A stretch of 64,000 bases of DNA from positions 1-64,000 of the forward strand of contig JBFLZR010000007.1 in assembly GCA_040756055.1 (NCBI GenBank), given 5' to 3'. Within the stretch, counting starts at the first letter, position 1. Each line of letters begins with the position of its first letter. Position numbers and translations under genes: made by a program. Of the stretch, positions 43,850-52,523 are shown piece by piece. This DNA comes from Candidatus Zixiibacteriota bacterium (lineage in GTDB: Bacteria > Zixibacteria > MSB-5A5 > GN15 > FEB-12). The notes below the pieces were generated by a model. That model saw only the letters and a program-made list of their open reading frames with translations, searched no databases and was not told the DNA's origin.

Positions 43850-45820
43850 TTACTTTCTCGGTACGAGACTGTCTATATTCACCGAACCTTCCGAGCCATA
43901 GTAAATGTGGGGCGTGATATAGATCATGAGTTCCGACTTGGTGTCAGTGGTCGTGCGGTTCTGGAAGAGTCGTCCGATCAGGGGTAGCGAGCCGAGTATC
44001 GGGAATTTGTCTATTGTCTTGCTTTTTGTGTTTTGGACCAGCCCGCCAAGGACGATGGTCTCGCCATCCTTGAGCCGGACCGTAGAATTGAGCACACGTC
44101 TGTTAATTGTCGGTGGTATGTCGGGGTCGAAGCTTTCTGCCGGAGTGTTGAATTCCGGTTTCACTTCTACGATCAACTCGCGGTTGCCGTTAACGAACGG
44201 AACGACTTCCAGACTCATGTCAGCCTCGATCACCTCGAATCTCTGTGAAGTCTGGGTGTAAGGGTTTGTCTGGCTGGTCGGGTATGAGGTCTCGCTGGTC
44301 AAAAGGTAGTATTGTGACGTACCAATTTTAATGGACGCTGGATGCCCGTTGAGAGCGGCGATTTTCGGGTGTGATTGTACATTGGCCGTTCCCTTCTGTT
44401 GCATCATCCGGAGCCTGATAAAGAAGTCCGTATCCAGTGTGCCCAAATTTGATACTCCCAGATGGCTTTCCAGCGAGCGCAGGCCCTTGTTCAAATTTTC
44501 TCCGATATCACTTACATCGATTTCAGGATAATAAACTTGACCCGGTAGACCGGAATCGCCGCCGAAATTGTTGGCGGTTATCCTGAATTCTGCCCTATCG
44601 GTAGTCGTGTAGTCAACAACGAGTACTTCAAAGAGCACCTGCGCCATGGGAACATCGATCTCGCTGATGAATGATTCGAGTTTAGCGATGGATGTTCTTG
44701 GTCCCGTGAGGACGAGGCCGTTGTGCTCCTTGACGGACTTGATCGTGAGCTGCTTGGAGAATGACACCGGTATGACTGATTCTACGGTTGCGGCAATCAG
44801 GTGGTTGAGTTTAACCAGTTTTGTGTCGTAGAGATCTTCCGAAGTCCTCGCGCCGATGAAGTAGATGCCGCTCGACTCCTTGAAGGTGTATTGAGAATTC
44901 AGAAGAAGAAATGTAAGGGCCTCGTCTATGGTCTTGTCCCGGAAGCTGGCTCTAATGTCACCTTCAAGTTTTGTCTGGATAAAGATACTGATTCCGCATT
45001 CTCCTGCCAACAGCGAAATAACGTCAGAAAGCGATTGGTTAGCGACCTCCAGGCTGACCAGTCCATCCTGGCACTTTACGCTGAGGTTCCTCGCGATTGC
45101 CGCTCCGTGAGGTGCCCCTTCGCCCTGGCCGACATAAGCAACATCGTCGACCACTCGGTAAACGAAGTTGTTAGTCGAGAAGATGACTCTCAGGGCCTTT
45201 TCCAGTTCAAGATCGGTCAGCTTACCACTAATGAAGCCGCGAGTGTTGCCTTCGATAACGATATTCTTTCCGGTCAAATCAACAAGGTCGCTTACGAAAC
45301 GGTTAAGATCGACCCCCTTGACGTTTAGAGACAGCAGCCCGTTTTCATAGCCTATATTGAGCGGCGTTTCCTCAGGCGGCGGTGGTATGGGCTTGTAGAC
45401 TTTAATGATCTCTCCCGTTTTCTCCCACGCCAGATCGTATTGTCTGATTATAAATTGCAGAGCATCGTTGAGGGTTACGTTATCGAGTCTGAGGTTAATC
45501 AGTCCGGTGACTGACGAGTCAATGTATATCGATAGGTTATATGCTCTCGATAGCGCCGTGATGGCGTCGGTCAGGGAGACGCTCGAGAACTCAAGATGCG
45601 GTATGACCACGACAGTGTCAACAATGGTTGGTTCCGGAACAGTGGCGGTACTGGTCGAGTCAATTGAATCAACGACTGCCTCCGGCGGCGATTGATTTTG
45701 AGGTAATGATGGTAGAAATTGCGCGGAGTCATTAACATTATTTTGGGCGAGAACGCGTGTGCTAATCATCAGAAAGCACAAGATTATTAGATACTTCAGA
45801 CACCTATTCACTAAAGCCAC
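43850..45820 (-). CDS. gspD: Secretin (GspD/PilQ)
   Basis: A 656-residue outer-membrane secretin with a signal peptide (about 1-25). The N-terminal half holds four STN/N-domain-like modules (LTDAITALSRAYNLSIYIDS, FVSDLVDLTGKNIVIEGN, LSDVISLLAGECGISIFIQ, VESVIPVSFSKQLTIK). The secretin core follows (VLFEVLVVDYTTTDRAEF, SHPKIAALNGHPASIKIG, DGETIVLGGLVQNTKSK, KFPILGSLPLIGRLFQN, LMIYITPHI). It forms the gated channel through which the pilus or exoproteins pass. The long N-domain array and absence of an AMIN domain favour a GspD-like or divergent PilQ. It is second in the operon, after the ATPase gene. Confidence 0.96.
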   Translation of the reverse strand: MALVNRCLKYLIILCFLMISTRVLAQNNVNDSAQFLPSLPQNQSPPEAVVDSIDSTSTATVPEPTIVDTVVVIPHLEFSSVSLTDAITALSRAYNLSIYIDSSVTGLINLRLDNVTLNDALQFIIRQYDLAWEKTGEIIKVYKPIPPPPEETPLNIGYENGLLSLNVKGVDLNRFVSDLVDLTGKNIVIEGNTRGFISGKLTDLELEKALRVIFSTNNFVYRVVDDVAYVGQGEGAPHGAAIARNLSVKCQDGLVSLEVANQSLSDVISLLAGECGISIFIQTKLEGDIRASFRDKTIDEALTFLLLNSQYTFKESSGIYFIGARTSEDLYDTKLVKLNHLIAATVESVIPVSFSKQLTIKSVKEHNGLVLTGPRTSIAKLESFISEIDVPMAQVLFEVLVVDYTTTDRAEFRITANNFGGDSGLPGQVYYPEIDVSDIGENLNKGLRSLESHLGVSNLGTLDTDFFIRLRMMQQKGTANVQSHPKIAALNGHPASIKIGTSQYYLLTSETSYPTSQTNPYTQTSQRFEVIEADMSLEVVPFVNGNRELIVEVKPEFNTPAESFDPDIPPTINRRVLNSTVRLKDGETIVLGGLVQNTKSKTIDKFPILGSLPLIGRLFQNRTTTDTKSELMIYITPHIYYGSEGSVNIDSLVPRK

Positions 45821-45827
45821 CGTTATC

Positions 45828-47258
45828 TTAAATGTTTATTTCTCTTAGTACTTCCGCTGGAGTGGTGACTCCGGCGTTTATAATATTCTGTGCGACATGC
45901 TGCATTGTTTCGAATCCATTGTCCACTGCCACGCGGAGAGTCTGCATTTCCGACAAGCCAGATGTAATGGCGTTCTTGACTGGTTCATCTATGTGGAGTA
46001 CCTCGTAGATAGCCGTTCTCCCCCTGAAGCCTGTGTTGTTACAGTATTGACAACCCTTACCTCTTTTTACGTCCTTGCCGAGGACTATATTCAGTTTCCT
46101 GGCGGCGGCGGTATTGGATTCGTCGAGGCCACTCTCAGAACATCGGGGGCAATTCTGCCGAACAAGCCGCTGCGCGACTATTGTCCTTATGGTACTGGCG
46201 AGCAGTGTCCTTTCTCCACCCATGTCGACAAGCCGGCCGAGAGTCGCTATGGCGCTGTTGGTATGGATAGTGGAGAGCACCAGGTGACCGGTAAGTGATG
46301 CGCGTATGGCTATATCAAGAGTCTCCCGGTCTCGAATTTCACCCACCATCAGGATGTCGGGGTCCTGCCTCAACAGCGCTCTGAGCATGCTTGAAAAAGT
46401 CAGATTAATCTCTGGTTTGATCTGAGTTTGATTGATCCCTTCCAGATTGTACTCAATGGGATCTTCGACGGTCGAGATATTGACATCCGGCGATTTTAAG
46501 TGTGTGATGGCGGCATACAGCGTTGTTGTCTTGCCGGAGCCGGTTGGTCCTGTAACCAGAATGATTCCGTTCGGGGACTGAATGCCGTTTTTGAAAATCG
46601 TCAATTGTAAGTCCGAAAAACCGAGTGATTCAAGACTTAATTTGAGAGATTTCTTGTCCAGTATTCGAAGTACCGTCTTCTCTCCGAAATCGGTTGGGAT
46701 AATCGACACGCGTATGTCTATCACCCTGTTGTCGTAAGGAAATCTGATACGTCCATCCTGGGGACGGCGTTTTTCCGCTATGTCCAAACCGGCCATAATC
46801 TTTATTCTCGAAACCGTCTCGGCTACTTCTTCCCGTACAATTGTCTGTTTGTTAACGAGTAGGCCGTCGACCCTGGCTCGACAAGTCATATACCGCTCTT
46901 GAGGTTCAAAGTGGATATCCGATGCTCTTTCGGCGATGCACTCGTTGAGGATATTGTTGATTCGTTCGACGACTTTGTTGTTGTTGGGGCCGGCTTTCAA
47001 GGCAGATTCTCGTTCATATCCAGAGTCCTCGTCTCTAACGTCCGACTTGAACTGTTGGAGAATCGCAGTTTGGAGCTGCTCTGCGGACAGCCTTTCAATC
47101 GCAGGTTGGTCAGTTAGTCTGCGGCAGACATAGTCCAGCACAGACAAATCGGTTTCGCTGGAGATTAGGACTTTGATGCCATCGGCGGTACGTTGGGGCA
47201 AGATGGTGAATCTTTCGCAAAACTTCTGCTCGAATATACTTTCAGGTAGGTTTGTCAT
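45828..47258 (-). CDS. gspE: Assembly ATPase GspE/PilB
   Basis: A 476-residue secretion ATPase. It has an N-terminal N2-type domain, then the Walker A motif GPTGSGKTTTLYAAI, the Asp box (STVEDPIEYNLEGINQTQI), Walker B ILMVGEIRDRETLDIA, and the His box STIHTNSA. A tetracysteine zinc motif is present (CPRC and CQYC). It powers fibre assembly from the cytoplasm. It is the first gene of the minus-strand operon and has a strong promoter at 47295-47322. The nearest good ribosome site (AAGGAGG) lies unusually far, about 20 bases upstream, but no better in-frame start is available. Confidence 0.97.
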   Translation of the reverse strand: MTNLPESIFEQKFCERFTILPQRTADGIKVLISSETDLSVLDYVCRRLTDQPAIERLSAEQLQTAILQQFKSDVRDEDSGYERESALKAGPNNNKVVERINNILNECIAERASDIHFEPQERYMTCRARVDGLLVNKQTIVREEVAETVSRIKIMAGLDIAEKRRPQDGRIRFPYDNRVIDIRVSIIPTDFGEKTVLRILDKKSLKLSLESLGFSDLQLTIFKNGIQSPNGIILVTGPTGSGKTTTLYAAITHLKSPDVNISTVEDPIEYNLEGINQTQIKPEINLTFSSMLRALLRQDPDILMVGEIRDRETLDIAIRASLTGHLVLSTIHTNSAIATLGRLVDMGGERTLLASTIRTIVAQRLVRQNCPRCSESGLDESNTAAARKLNIVLGKDVKRGKGCQYCNNTGFRGRTAIYEVLHIDEPVKNAITSGLSEMQTLRVAVDNGFETMQHVAQNIINAGVTTPAEVLREINI

Positions 47259-47267
47259 TAGATATGG

Positions 47268-47297
47268 TTTACAAGGTGGTCCTCCTTGGTTATATTA
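47268..47297 (+). promoter_or_regulatory. Promoter of gspF
   Basis: TTTACA (47268-47273), 18 bp, TATATT (47292-47297). Its -10 box overlaps the -10 box of the divergent gspE promoter. Confidence 0.55.
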
Positions 47298-47322
47298 TAC
47301 AAAAATCACCGCAAAAGTAAAG
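47295..47322 (-). promoter_or_regulatory. Promoter of the gspE-to-pilin operon
   Basis: On the minus strand TTTACT (47317-47322), 16 bp, TATAAT (47295-47300). The -10 hexamer is a perfect consensus. Confidence 0.68.
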
Positions 47323-47326
47323 CCTT

Positions 47327-48523
47327 ATGCCAACATATCGTTATATCGGTCGGCTCATAGATGGCACGGAAGCCACCGGACAGGTCAGAGCCGGTAACGA
47401 GGTCGAACTTGAGTCGAAGCTGGTGAACAAGGGGATTTCGCTGGATAGCTACCGCTCGGTGCACAGCCGCTGGGCAATGCTCCGCGTGAAGTTTTTGCGC
47501 CGAGGCGAAATCACGAAAATTACGCGACAAATAAGCGTTTTGCTCAAAAGCGAAATATCGATTCTTGAAACGCTGGAGCTTGTGAGAGAGCAGATAGCGG
47601 ACCGCATTCTCGTTGAGATATTTGACAGCGTACGGAAGCAGGTTGAGGCCGGGAGGTCGGTTGCTGCGTCTCTATCTGAATATCCGACTATTTTTGACCG
47701 GTTATATGTATCGATGGTGGATGCTGGGGAACTATCTGGTGAATTGGATACAGCTTTTGACCGGGTGGCTTCGTACCGAGAGAGTTGGGACAACACGACC
47801 AGGAAGATTAAGTCGGCAATAGCTTATCCACTTCTTGTTATTCTGGTGGCATTTCTGGTGGTCATGGCTCTGGTCTTGTATATAGTGCCGGTGTTTTCGT
47901 CGATGTATGAGAATTTTGGCGCCGACCTCCCCAAGCTGACTCAACGTGTCGTGGGTTTCAGCACAATGTTCAGGTCAACCATCTACTACTGGGTTGCGGT
48001 TGCGGTCGTTTTGCTGGCGGGTTTGGGGTATCTCAGTACGGTCGACAGGGCTAAGTTCTTTTTTCACAGGGTCTTGGTCAGATTGCCTCTGATACGGAAC
48101 TTGACGATCAAGATGATTTCTGCTCGCTTTTGTCGCACCATGGGGTCTTTACTCGTATCGGGTGTCGATATAGTGCGTGCCCTCCAGATTTCATCAAAGA
48201 CGACAGGAAACTTGTATGTCGATTCGCTCCTTCGTGGAGCTGAACTAGACCTGTTACACGGGGTGTCATTCACAGACGCTGTTTCATCGACATCGATTTT
48301 TCCAAGAGCCATGCTTCGCTTATCCGCTTCCGGTGAAAAGACCGGCCGGCTCGGAGAAATGTTGGGTCGAGCTGCCGACTACTACGAGAAGGAGACCGAA
48401 ACGGAGATCAATACACTGACAACTCTTATAGAACCGTTCATCATCCTAATTCTCGGAGTTTTCATCGCATTCATTTTGGTCGCTATGTATCTCCCTCTAT
48501 TTGAGCTTGTAGGGACGATCTGA
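47327..48523 (+). CDS. gspF: Inner-membrane platform protein GspF/PilC
   Basis: A 398-residue polytopic protein with two T2SSF domains. The N terminus MPTYRYIGRLIDGTEATGQV is typical of GspF/PilC. The first domain has TRQISVLLKSEISILETLEL and YVSMVDAGELSGELDTAFDR, followed by helices KIKSAIAYPLLVILVAFLVV; the second has RFCRTMGSLLVSGVDIVRAL and MLRLSASGEKTGRLGEMLGR. It is the rotor-like platform driven by GspE. It is transcribed divergently from the rest of the machinery, with a 68-bp shared promoter region. The ribosome site is weak. Confidence 0.95.
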   Translation: MPTYRYIGRLIDGTEATGQVRAGNEVELESKLVNKGISLDSYRSVHSRWAMLRVKFLRRGEITKITRQISVLLKSEISILETLELVREQIADRILVEIFDSVRKQVEAGRSVAASLSEYPTIFDRLYVSMVDAGELSGELDTAFDRVASYRESWDNTTRKIKSAIAYPLLVILVAFLVVMALVLYIVPVFSSMYENFGADLPKLTQRVVGFSTMFRSTIYYWVAVAVVLLAGLGYLSTVDRAKFFFHRVLVRLPLIRNLTIKMISARFCRTMGSLLVSGVDIVRALQISSKTTGNLYVDSLLRGAELDLLHGVSFTDAVSSTSIFPRAMLRLSASGEKTGRLGEMLGRAADYYEKETETEINTLTTLIEPFIILILGVFIAFILVAMYLPLFELVGTI

Positions 48524-48792
48524 GCGGGGGGCGATGGTAGCTGTGGAAGTGAACAAGCTTCCAAATCTAAACCGCTGAGAGTTTGCGATCCCCCCAAAGT
48601 TGGACTCTATTGCGAGGTGAAGTCCTTTTCCTCGGAAAATCGCTCCGACCTATGCCTGTTAAGACTATGCCGCTGTTCGAAAATAGTCCACGATGGCCCG
48701 CTTTAATGGTATATTCCGAGCACATCCTTTACAGTTCATTCCGGGCAGATGGTTTACACATTGGCATATATTTACCTTGAAGGAGGTATTGT
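48524..48792. other. Gap between gspF and the IS481 remnant
   Basis: It probably holds the left end of the insertion sequence. I could not identify a terminal inverted repeat with confidence. AAGGAGG just before 48793 is the ribosome site of the remnant. Confidence 0.35.
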
Positions 48793-48966
48793 ATGCCATG
48801 GAAGGAGACCAGCGTAATGGACGAACGGATGAAATTCATAGGCCGGTTATTGTCGGGCGAGAAGATGGCCCCATTGTGCCGTGAGTTTGGGATATCCAGG
48901 GTTACCGGCCATAAGATCCGGAAGAGCCCCCTTGAAAATAAAACGTGTTGCCCGTTAAAGAGTTAA
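48793..48966 (+). pseudogene. IS481-family transposase, N-terminal remnant
   Basis: A 57-codon frame begins MPWKETSVMDERMKFIGRLL and continues SGEKMAPLCREFGISRVTG, the characteristic N-terminal helix-turn-helix of IS481-family transposases (normally about 300-400 residues). The family resemblance stops after HKI; the frame runs into unrelated codons and a stop at 48964. The DDE catalytic domain is missing entirely, so the element cannot move by itself. An ideal AAGGAGG ribosome site remains in front of the ATG. Confidence 0.88.
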
Positions 48967-49215
48967 CTCAACGTTCAAATTCCCGCCGTAACAGAGCCCT
49001 TTCAAACACCCTCAGAAACATAGAAAAATTTTCCAAATAGGACAAAAAAGTCTTGTTATTTAGTGAAAACGTATTATTATATGTCGCACGCAGGATAATT
49101 AAAGTAAGAACATTTAGACATGGGGCAAAAAGGGGTTAAGGGACTGTGTCAGCGCAAGACTTACCTTCATTTTTTTACTACTTACCTTTAAACCTCACAC
49201 CTTGGAGGCGTTTCT
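48967..49215. other. Upstream region of the 49216 lipoprotein gene
   Basis: AT-rich DNA that probably includes the promoter of the next gene: TTGTTA near 49053 and a TATTAT/TTATAT stretch near 49073 are possible elements, but the spacing is ambiguous. No gene is seen. Confidence 0.35.
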
Positions 49216-50205
49216 GTGTTAAACAATTGCATCCGTGTGTCGATCACTCTGCTGGCAGTTGCGTTGCTGGCAGGATGCTCGGAGGGACCAACTAACAGCA
49301 GCGTCAGTGAAACCGCTGACCTCACGAATTCCACACCACTGTCTTCGGCGGCACCAAGTGCTTACGTTAACTGCCTGTCCTACCCTGTAGTCTTTGCTGA
49401 GGGGCATGGATTGACAGGCGAAGATGTCGCTCACTTCACCGGCCTTCGTGGCACCGCCGGCGTCGAATCCTTCATCGAGCCTTATGATTATATCGATGGA
49501 GTGCCGGTTTACCAGAATCCGTCCGTGAACGAGTGGCAGGCCGAGTTTGCCGATGGTACCACCCTGGGCATGGTCGGTTGCGAGATCGACTGGGCCGACA
49601 ATATGACCCGCCAGACCTGGAAAGATAAGTCCAAAGTCCGCGTCGAAGTCGTGCTGTTTGCCGAATTGACCAACCCTCTCACCGGCTACAACATGTTCTC
49701 CCTCGGCGGAGAGAAACTCGAAGAGGTCTTTGTAACCGATGCAGCCACCTACGAAGGCTACTCGGCTACCGTGTATTCCAACGTCGCCAGACTGAAAATC
49801 GAGAAGCTCGATGCTCAGGGCGGCAACCCGACTCTGGTTGTCTACGACAGCCCTTGCTACGATGCTTATTTTGTCGACGGTCCGACCGATGCCTATTCGG
49901 CCGAAGTCAACATGGGCGGCAAGTGCATCTATGGCTTCAACTGGGATGTCAGAGAGGTAGAAGCTACGGTCAAGACCGGCTGGTATCGCTTGACGTTCAG
50001 CCTGGATGATCAGGCCACTTATACCGATTATGATGGCGTTGCGCACACCTATGCGCGTAACACCCAGATGACGAGCATCAATCCGCTCGATCTGTTTGGC
50101 GCCAATGACCCCGAAGTTGTACTCTATCAGCCCGAACTGAACGCTGAAGGTACCGCTTCGGTACTCGAAATCTACATAGCTCCGGGGAGCGGTGGCAAGA
50201 AATAG
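49216..50205 (+). CDS. Lipoprotein of unknown function
   Basis: A 329-residue lipoprotein with lipobox LLAGC (Cys21) followed by a Ser/Thr-rich linker. The mature domain is beta-rich and contains paired cysteines (VNCLSYP, GCEIDW, SPCYDAY, GKCIYGFNW) that may form disulphides, plus VEVVLFAELTNPLTGYN and VKTGWYRLTFSLDD. No family is recognised. It starts at GTG 49216 with GGAGG seven bases upstream; the signal peptide supports this start. Codon use is biased to C-ending codons more strongly than in most neighbours, which can mark high expression. It is followed by a clear hairpin terminator. Confidence 0.8.
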   Translation: MLNNCIRVSITLLAVALLAGCSEGPTNSSVSETADLTNSTPLSSAAPSAYVNCLSYPVVFAEGHGLTGEDVAHFTGLRGTAGVESFIEPYDYIDGVPVYQNPSVNEWQAEFADGTTLGMVGCEIDWADNMTRQTWKDKSKVRVEVVLFAELTNPLTGYNMFSLGGEKLEEVFVTDAATYEGYSATVYSNVARLKIEKLDAQGGNPTLVVYDSPCYDAYFVDGPTDAYSAEVNMGGKCIYGFNWDVREVEATVKTGWYRLTFSLDDQATYTDYDGVAHTYARNTQMTSINPLDLFGANDPEVVLYQPELNAEGTASVLEIYIAPGSGGKK

Positions 50206-50223
50206 CGACTGCTTCCTACGACG

Positions 50224-50254
50224 CAGTGGGGCTGTACCCTCACCGGCCCCACTG
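50224..50254 (+). terminator. Terminator of the 49216 lipoprotein gene
   Basis: CAGTGGGGC (50224-50232) pairs perfectly with GCCCCACTG (50246-50254), 18 bp after the stop; the T-tract is weak. Confidence 0.65.
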
Positions 50255-50714
50255 TGCTCGCTTTATCCCCAACCACAAGAAATTACATAAATTCAAATAG
50301 AAGCCGCTTGCCGCCTGTAAGCCCCGGAAAGCAGGGTCGAAGGGGTCTCCGCGCGCGTCGGGATGCGCCATTTGTTGCGGAAGTAGCTGATTTGATTCGC
50401 CGCGTTATCAGATATCACCTGTAGATAGCATGAAGGATGGAGGCAGCTTGACTCCAGTAGCAAAGCGATCCCCCTCTACCGGAAGCGCCTCCACCCATGC
50501 GTTCCCTCCCTTTTTTGTTTCCCCTCCTAAAGCGATTGAGTCGTTGGCACAAGATAGCATTCACCACTGTCAGGTGATGTCAGTGGAAATCAAAGAAAGT
50601 AATGAAGAATTCTGAAAAGTTGGACCGACGCCGCCAAAGCGTCAGCCGTTATGAAATGCCGATTGGCATATGAGGAAAAACAGCATCAAGTATGCTGTCG
50701 GGTGACTATCCCGT
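50255..50714. other. Gap with no recognised gene
   Basis: A plus-strand open frame at 50430-50615 shows no protein-like pattern. A 23-codon frame starting MKNSEKLDRRRQ near 50602 is too short to judge. No repeat, tRNA or riboswitch was recognised. Confidence 0.35.
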
Positions 50715-51041
50715 TCAACTGTCGGAAGCGGTTCGCTGCTGCTCAGCGGTGATCTGCTGCACCTGGACTTCGTGCCTTCCGCCGGCATCGTAAATCACCA
50801 CTTTATCCACCTTCTTGTCCATCGGAACTGTGACATGGTGGGTAAAAGGTGTGATTTTGTTCAACACCGTGCTGTTCGAGGCCTGGTGCATAAACGAGAA
50901 GTGGGGTGGGAGAATAGTAACTCCGACTCGCTCAAATGAGACTTCGTAGCCCGTCTGGTGGTGAACACCGTTGGCATAGATTATTAGAGACCCGGCAATC
51001 TGCTGCGCGTGGTAAGTAGCCCGGCACATCTCTTTAATCAT
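50715..51041 (-). CDS. Small hypothetical protein
   Basis: A 108-residue soluble protein with no signal peptide. The sequence is protein-like (GSLIIYANGVHHQTGYEVSF, TILPPHFSFMHQASNSTVLN, HHVTVPMDKKVDKVVIYDAGG) with a likely beta-rich fold and several histidines. No family is recognised. GAGGGATAT precedes the ATG. It stands alone between two plus-strand genes. Confidence 0.55.
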   Translation of the reverse strand: MIKEMCRATYHAQQIAGSLIIYANGVHHQTGYEVSFERVGVTILPPHFSFMHQASNSTVLNKITPFTHHVTVPMDKKVDKVVIYDAGGRHEVQVQQITAEQQRTASDS

Positions 51042-51437
51042 GATATATCCCTCGGCTTCGGGCTTAAGATAGCCCTATCGGTTAGCGTGTTGCATGCCTT
51101 TCGTCATATCTGCCGGCGGCCGAGACGGGTTCGAGACAAGCCCGTTAAAAATCCGCCCGACAACCAGTAGACGTCGATAGCTGAAAAACCGTTGTCACGT
51201 ATTTAATTTGATAAGGAGCAATTTTCTTACAACGAACCGTCGCGCCGATTAGATTCGTGACGGTCACTTAAGTTTATGTCAGCAAAGCCTTTAAGTCGGC
51301 GGAATCGCGCGTCAATGATTTTGAGAATAACAACGTATTTATTTCACGCTTTTGTGCCAAGACAGTTCGCTGATGCCGGGCAGTTCAGTGGCACAAATTA
51401 CGGGCTTGTTCAAAGGAAAACTCAAAGGAGATTTGTC
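51042..51437. other. Upstream region of the DUF4332 gene
   Basis: No recognised gene. The frame of the DUF4332 protein is open back to 51276, but that extension (MSAKPLSRRNRASMILRITT and following) is basic and unlike the family, so it is treated as leader DNA. Confidence 0.4.
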
Positions 51438-51842
51438 ATGCCAAGCCTTGCCAGGATCGAGGGTATTGGAGTGACCAATGCCGAGAAGCTCAAGAAGACG
51501 GGGATCACCACGACTCAGGCCCTGCTCGAGCGGGGCGCTACTCCGAGAGGCAGGCAGGAAATCGCTCACCTGACAGGAATCGACGAGAAGACCATTCTGA
51601 GGTGGGTTAACCTCTCAGACCTCTTTCGAATAAGGGGGATCGGACAAGAATATTCCGATTTGCTGGAGGAGGCCGGGGTTGATACTGTGCCGGAGATAGC
51701 ACAGCGCAACCCTCAGAGTCTGCACGAAATTCTCACAAGGGTTAACGACGAAAAGCATCTCGTCAGGCAGATGCCGTCACAGGCGACTGTGGCGACATGG
51801 ATTGAAAGCGCCCAGAACCTTCCAAGAGTCATAAGGCACTGA
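51438..51842 (+). CDS. DUF4332 helix-hairpin-helix protein
   Basis: A 134-residue protein made of two helix-hairpin-helix-type modules: IEGIGVTNAEKLKKTGITTT with LLERGATPRGRQEIAHLTGI, and FRIRGIGQEYSDLLEEAGVD with VPEIAQRNPQSLHEIL. This is the DUF4332 family, related in fold to the DNA-binding HhH repeats of polymerases and nucleases, so it may bind DNA nonspecifically. The ATG at 51438 is chosen because AAGGAG lies seven bases upstream and the family match begins there. The DUF2780 gene follows after 88 bp, possibly co-transcribed. Confidence 0.88.
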   Translation: MPSLARIEGIGVTNAEKLKKTGITTTQALLERGATPRGRQEIAHLTGIDEKTILRWVNLSDLFRIRGIGQEYSDLLEEAGVDTVPEIAQRNPQSLHEILTRVNDEKHLVRQMPSQATVATWIESAQNLPRVIRH

Positions 51843-51930
51843 GAATGCGTCATCATTGCGCTGATGCACGGGTCAAATACGCCGAGCAGGCGCGATTCGT
51901 AACACAAGGATGTAACAAAAGGAGGCTTCA

Positions 51931-52305
51931 ATGGACCTTGTAAACCAACTGGTGGAAACACTGGGAATCACTGAGGAGCAGGCGAGGGGCGGAACCGGGC
52001 TGATCATGAGGGTGGCCAAACAAAGATTGAATCATGGTGATTTCAATCAGGTCGCCAACACCATCCCCGGCCTGAACAATATGATAAAAATAGCACCTGA
52101 AATCACGGGCACCGAAAAAGCACTTCGTACCGCCACTTCCACTACCGGTACGGCGGCTAACCTTATTACCGAGATCGGAAATGGGTTTACCGAACTTGGA
52201 ATGGACACCGGAATGGTAACGAAATTCGTTCCGGTCGTTCTGACTTATGTCCAGTCCACCGGTGGCAACACCACCAGGAGCATTCTCGAGAAGGTGCTCA
52301 AGTAG
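51931..52305 (+). CDS. DUF2780 family protein
   Basis: A 124-residue protein of the DUF2780/VcgC-VcgE-like family. It starts DLVNQLVETLGITEEQARGG and has GLIMRVAKQRLNHGDF and TIPGLNNMIKIAP, then a C-terminal helical part with LGMDTGMVTKFVPVVLTYVQ followed by STGG. The fold is probably all-helical. No signal peptide is evident. The function of the family is unknown to me. AAAGGAGG precedes the ATG at ideal distance. A hairpin terminator follows the gene. Confidence 0.78.
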   Translation: MDLVNQLVETLGITEEQARGGTGLIMRVAKQRLNHGDFNQVANTIPGLNNMIKIAPEITGTEKALRTATSTTGTAANLITEIGNGFTELGMDTGMVTKFVPVVLTYVQSTGGNTTRSILEKVLK

Positions 52306-52350
52306 CTGAACGGCAATGGGGATTGGGGTGGCAGTCACTTTCGATATGAC

Positions 52351-52372
52351 GGGGCGGGTTGAACCCCGCCCC
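52351..52372 (+). terminator. Terminator after the DUF2780 gene
   Basis: GGGGCGGG (52351-52358) pairs with CCCGCCCC (52365-52372). The T-tract is absent, so termination may be inefficient. Confidence 0.5.
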
Positions 52373-52427
52373 ACCCGTCCATTCGGCAAGGCATCTCGGT
52401 TTGAACGGCAGGTGGAGCGACTAACCA

Positions 52428-52455
52428 TTGACAATTTTCGGTTTTTTGTTATTTT
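52428..52455 (+). promoter_or_regulatory. Promoter of the 52524 lipoprotein gene
   Basis: TTGACA (52428-52433), 16 bp, TATTTT (52450-52455), about 70 bp before the ATG. Confidence 0.65.
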
Positions 52456-52523
52456 AAATAGATATCAAAAGTTACTGCCCGAGAAGTAATTACTGCTAAG
52501 TTGAGCTTGAAAGGAATGGGGGT

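Noticed and set aside
50430-50615. Plus-strand frame of 61 codons.
   Set aside because: No ribosome site and no protein-like pattern; low-complexity Ser/Pro stretch.
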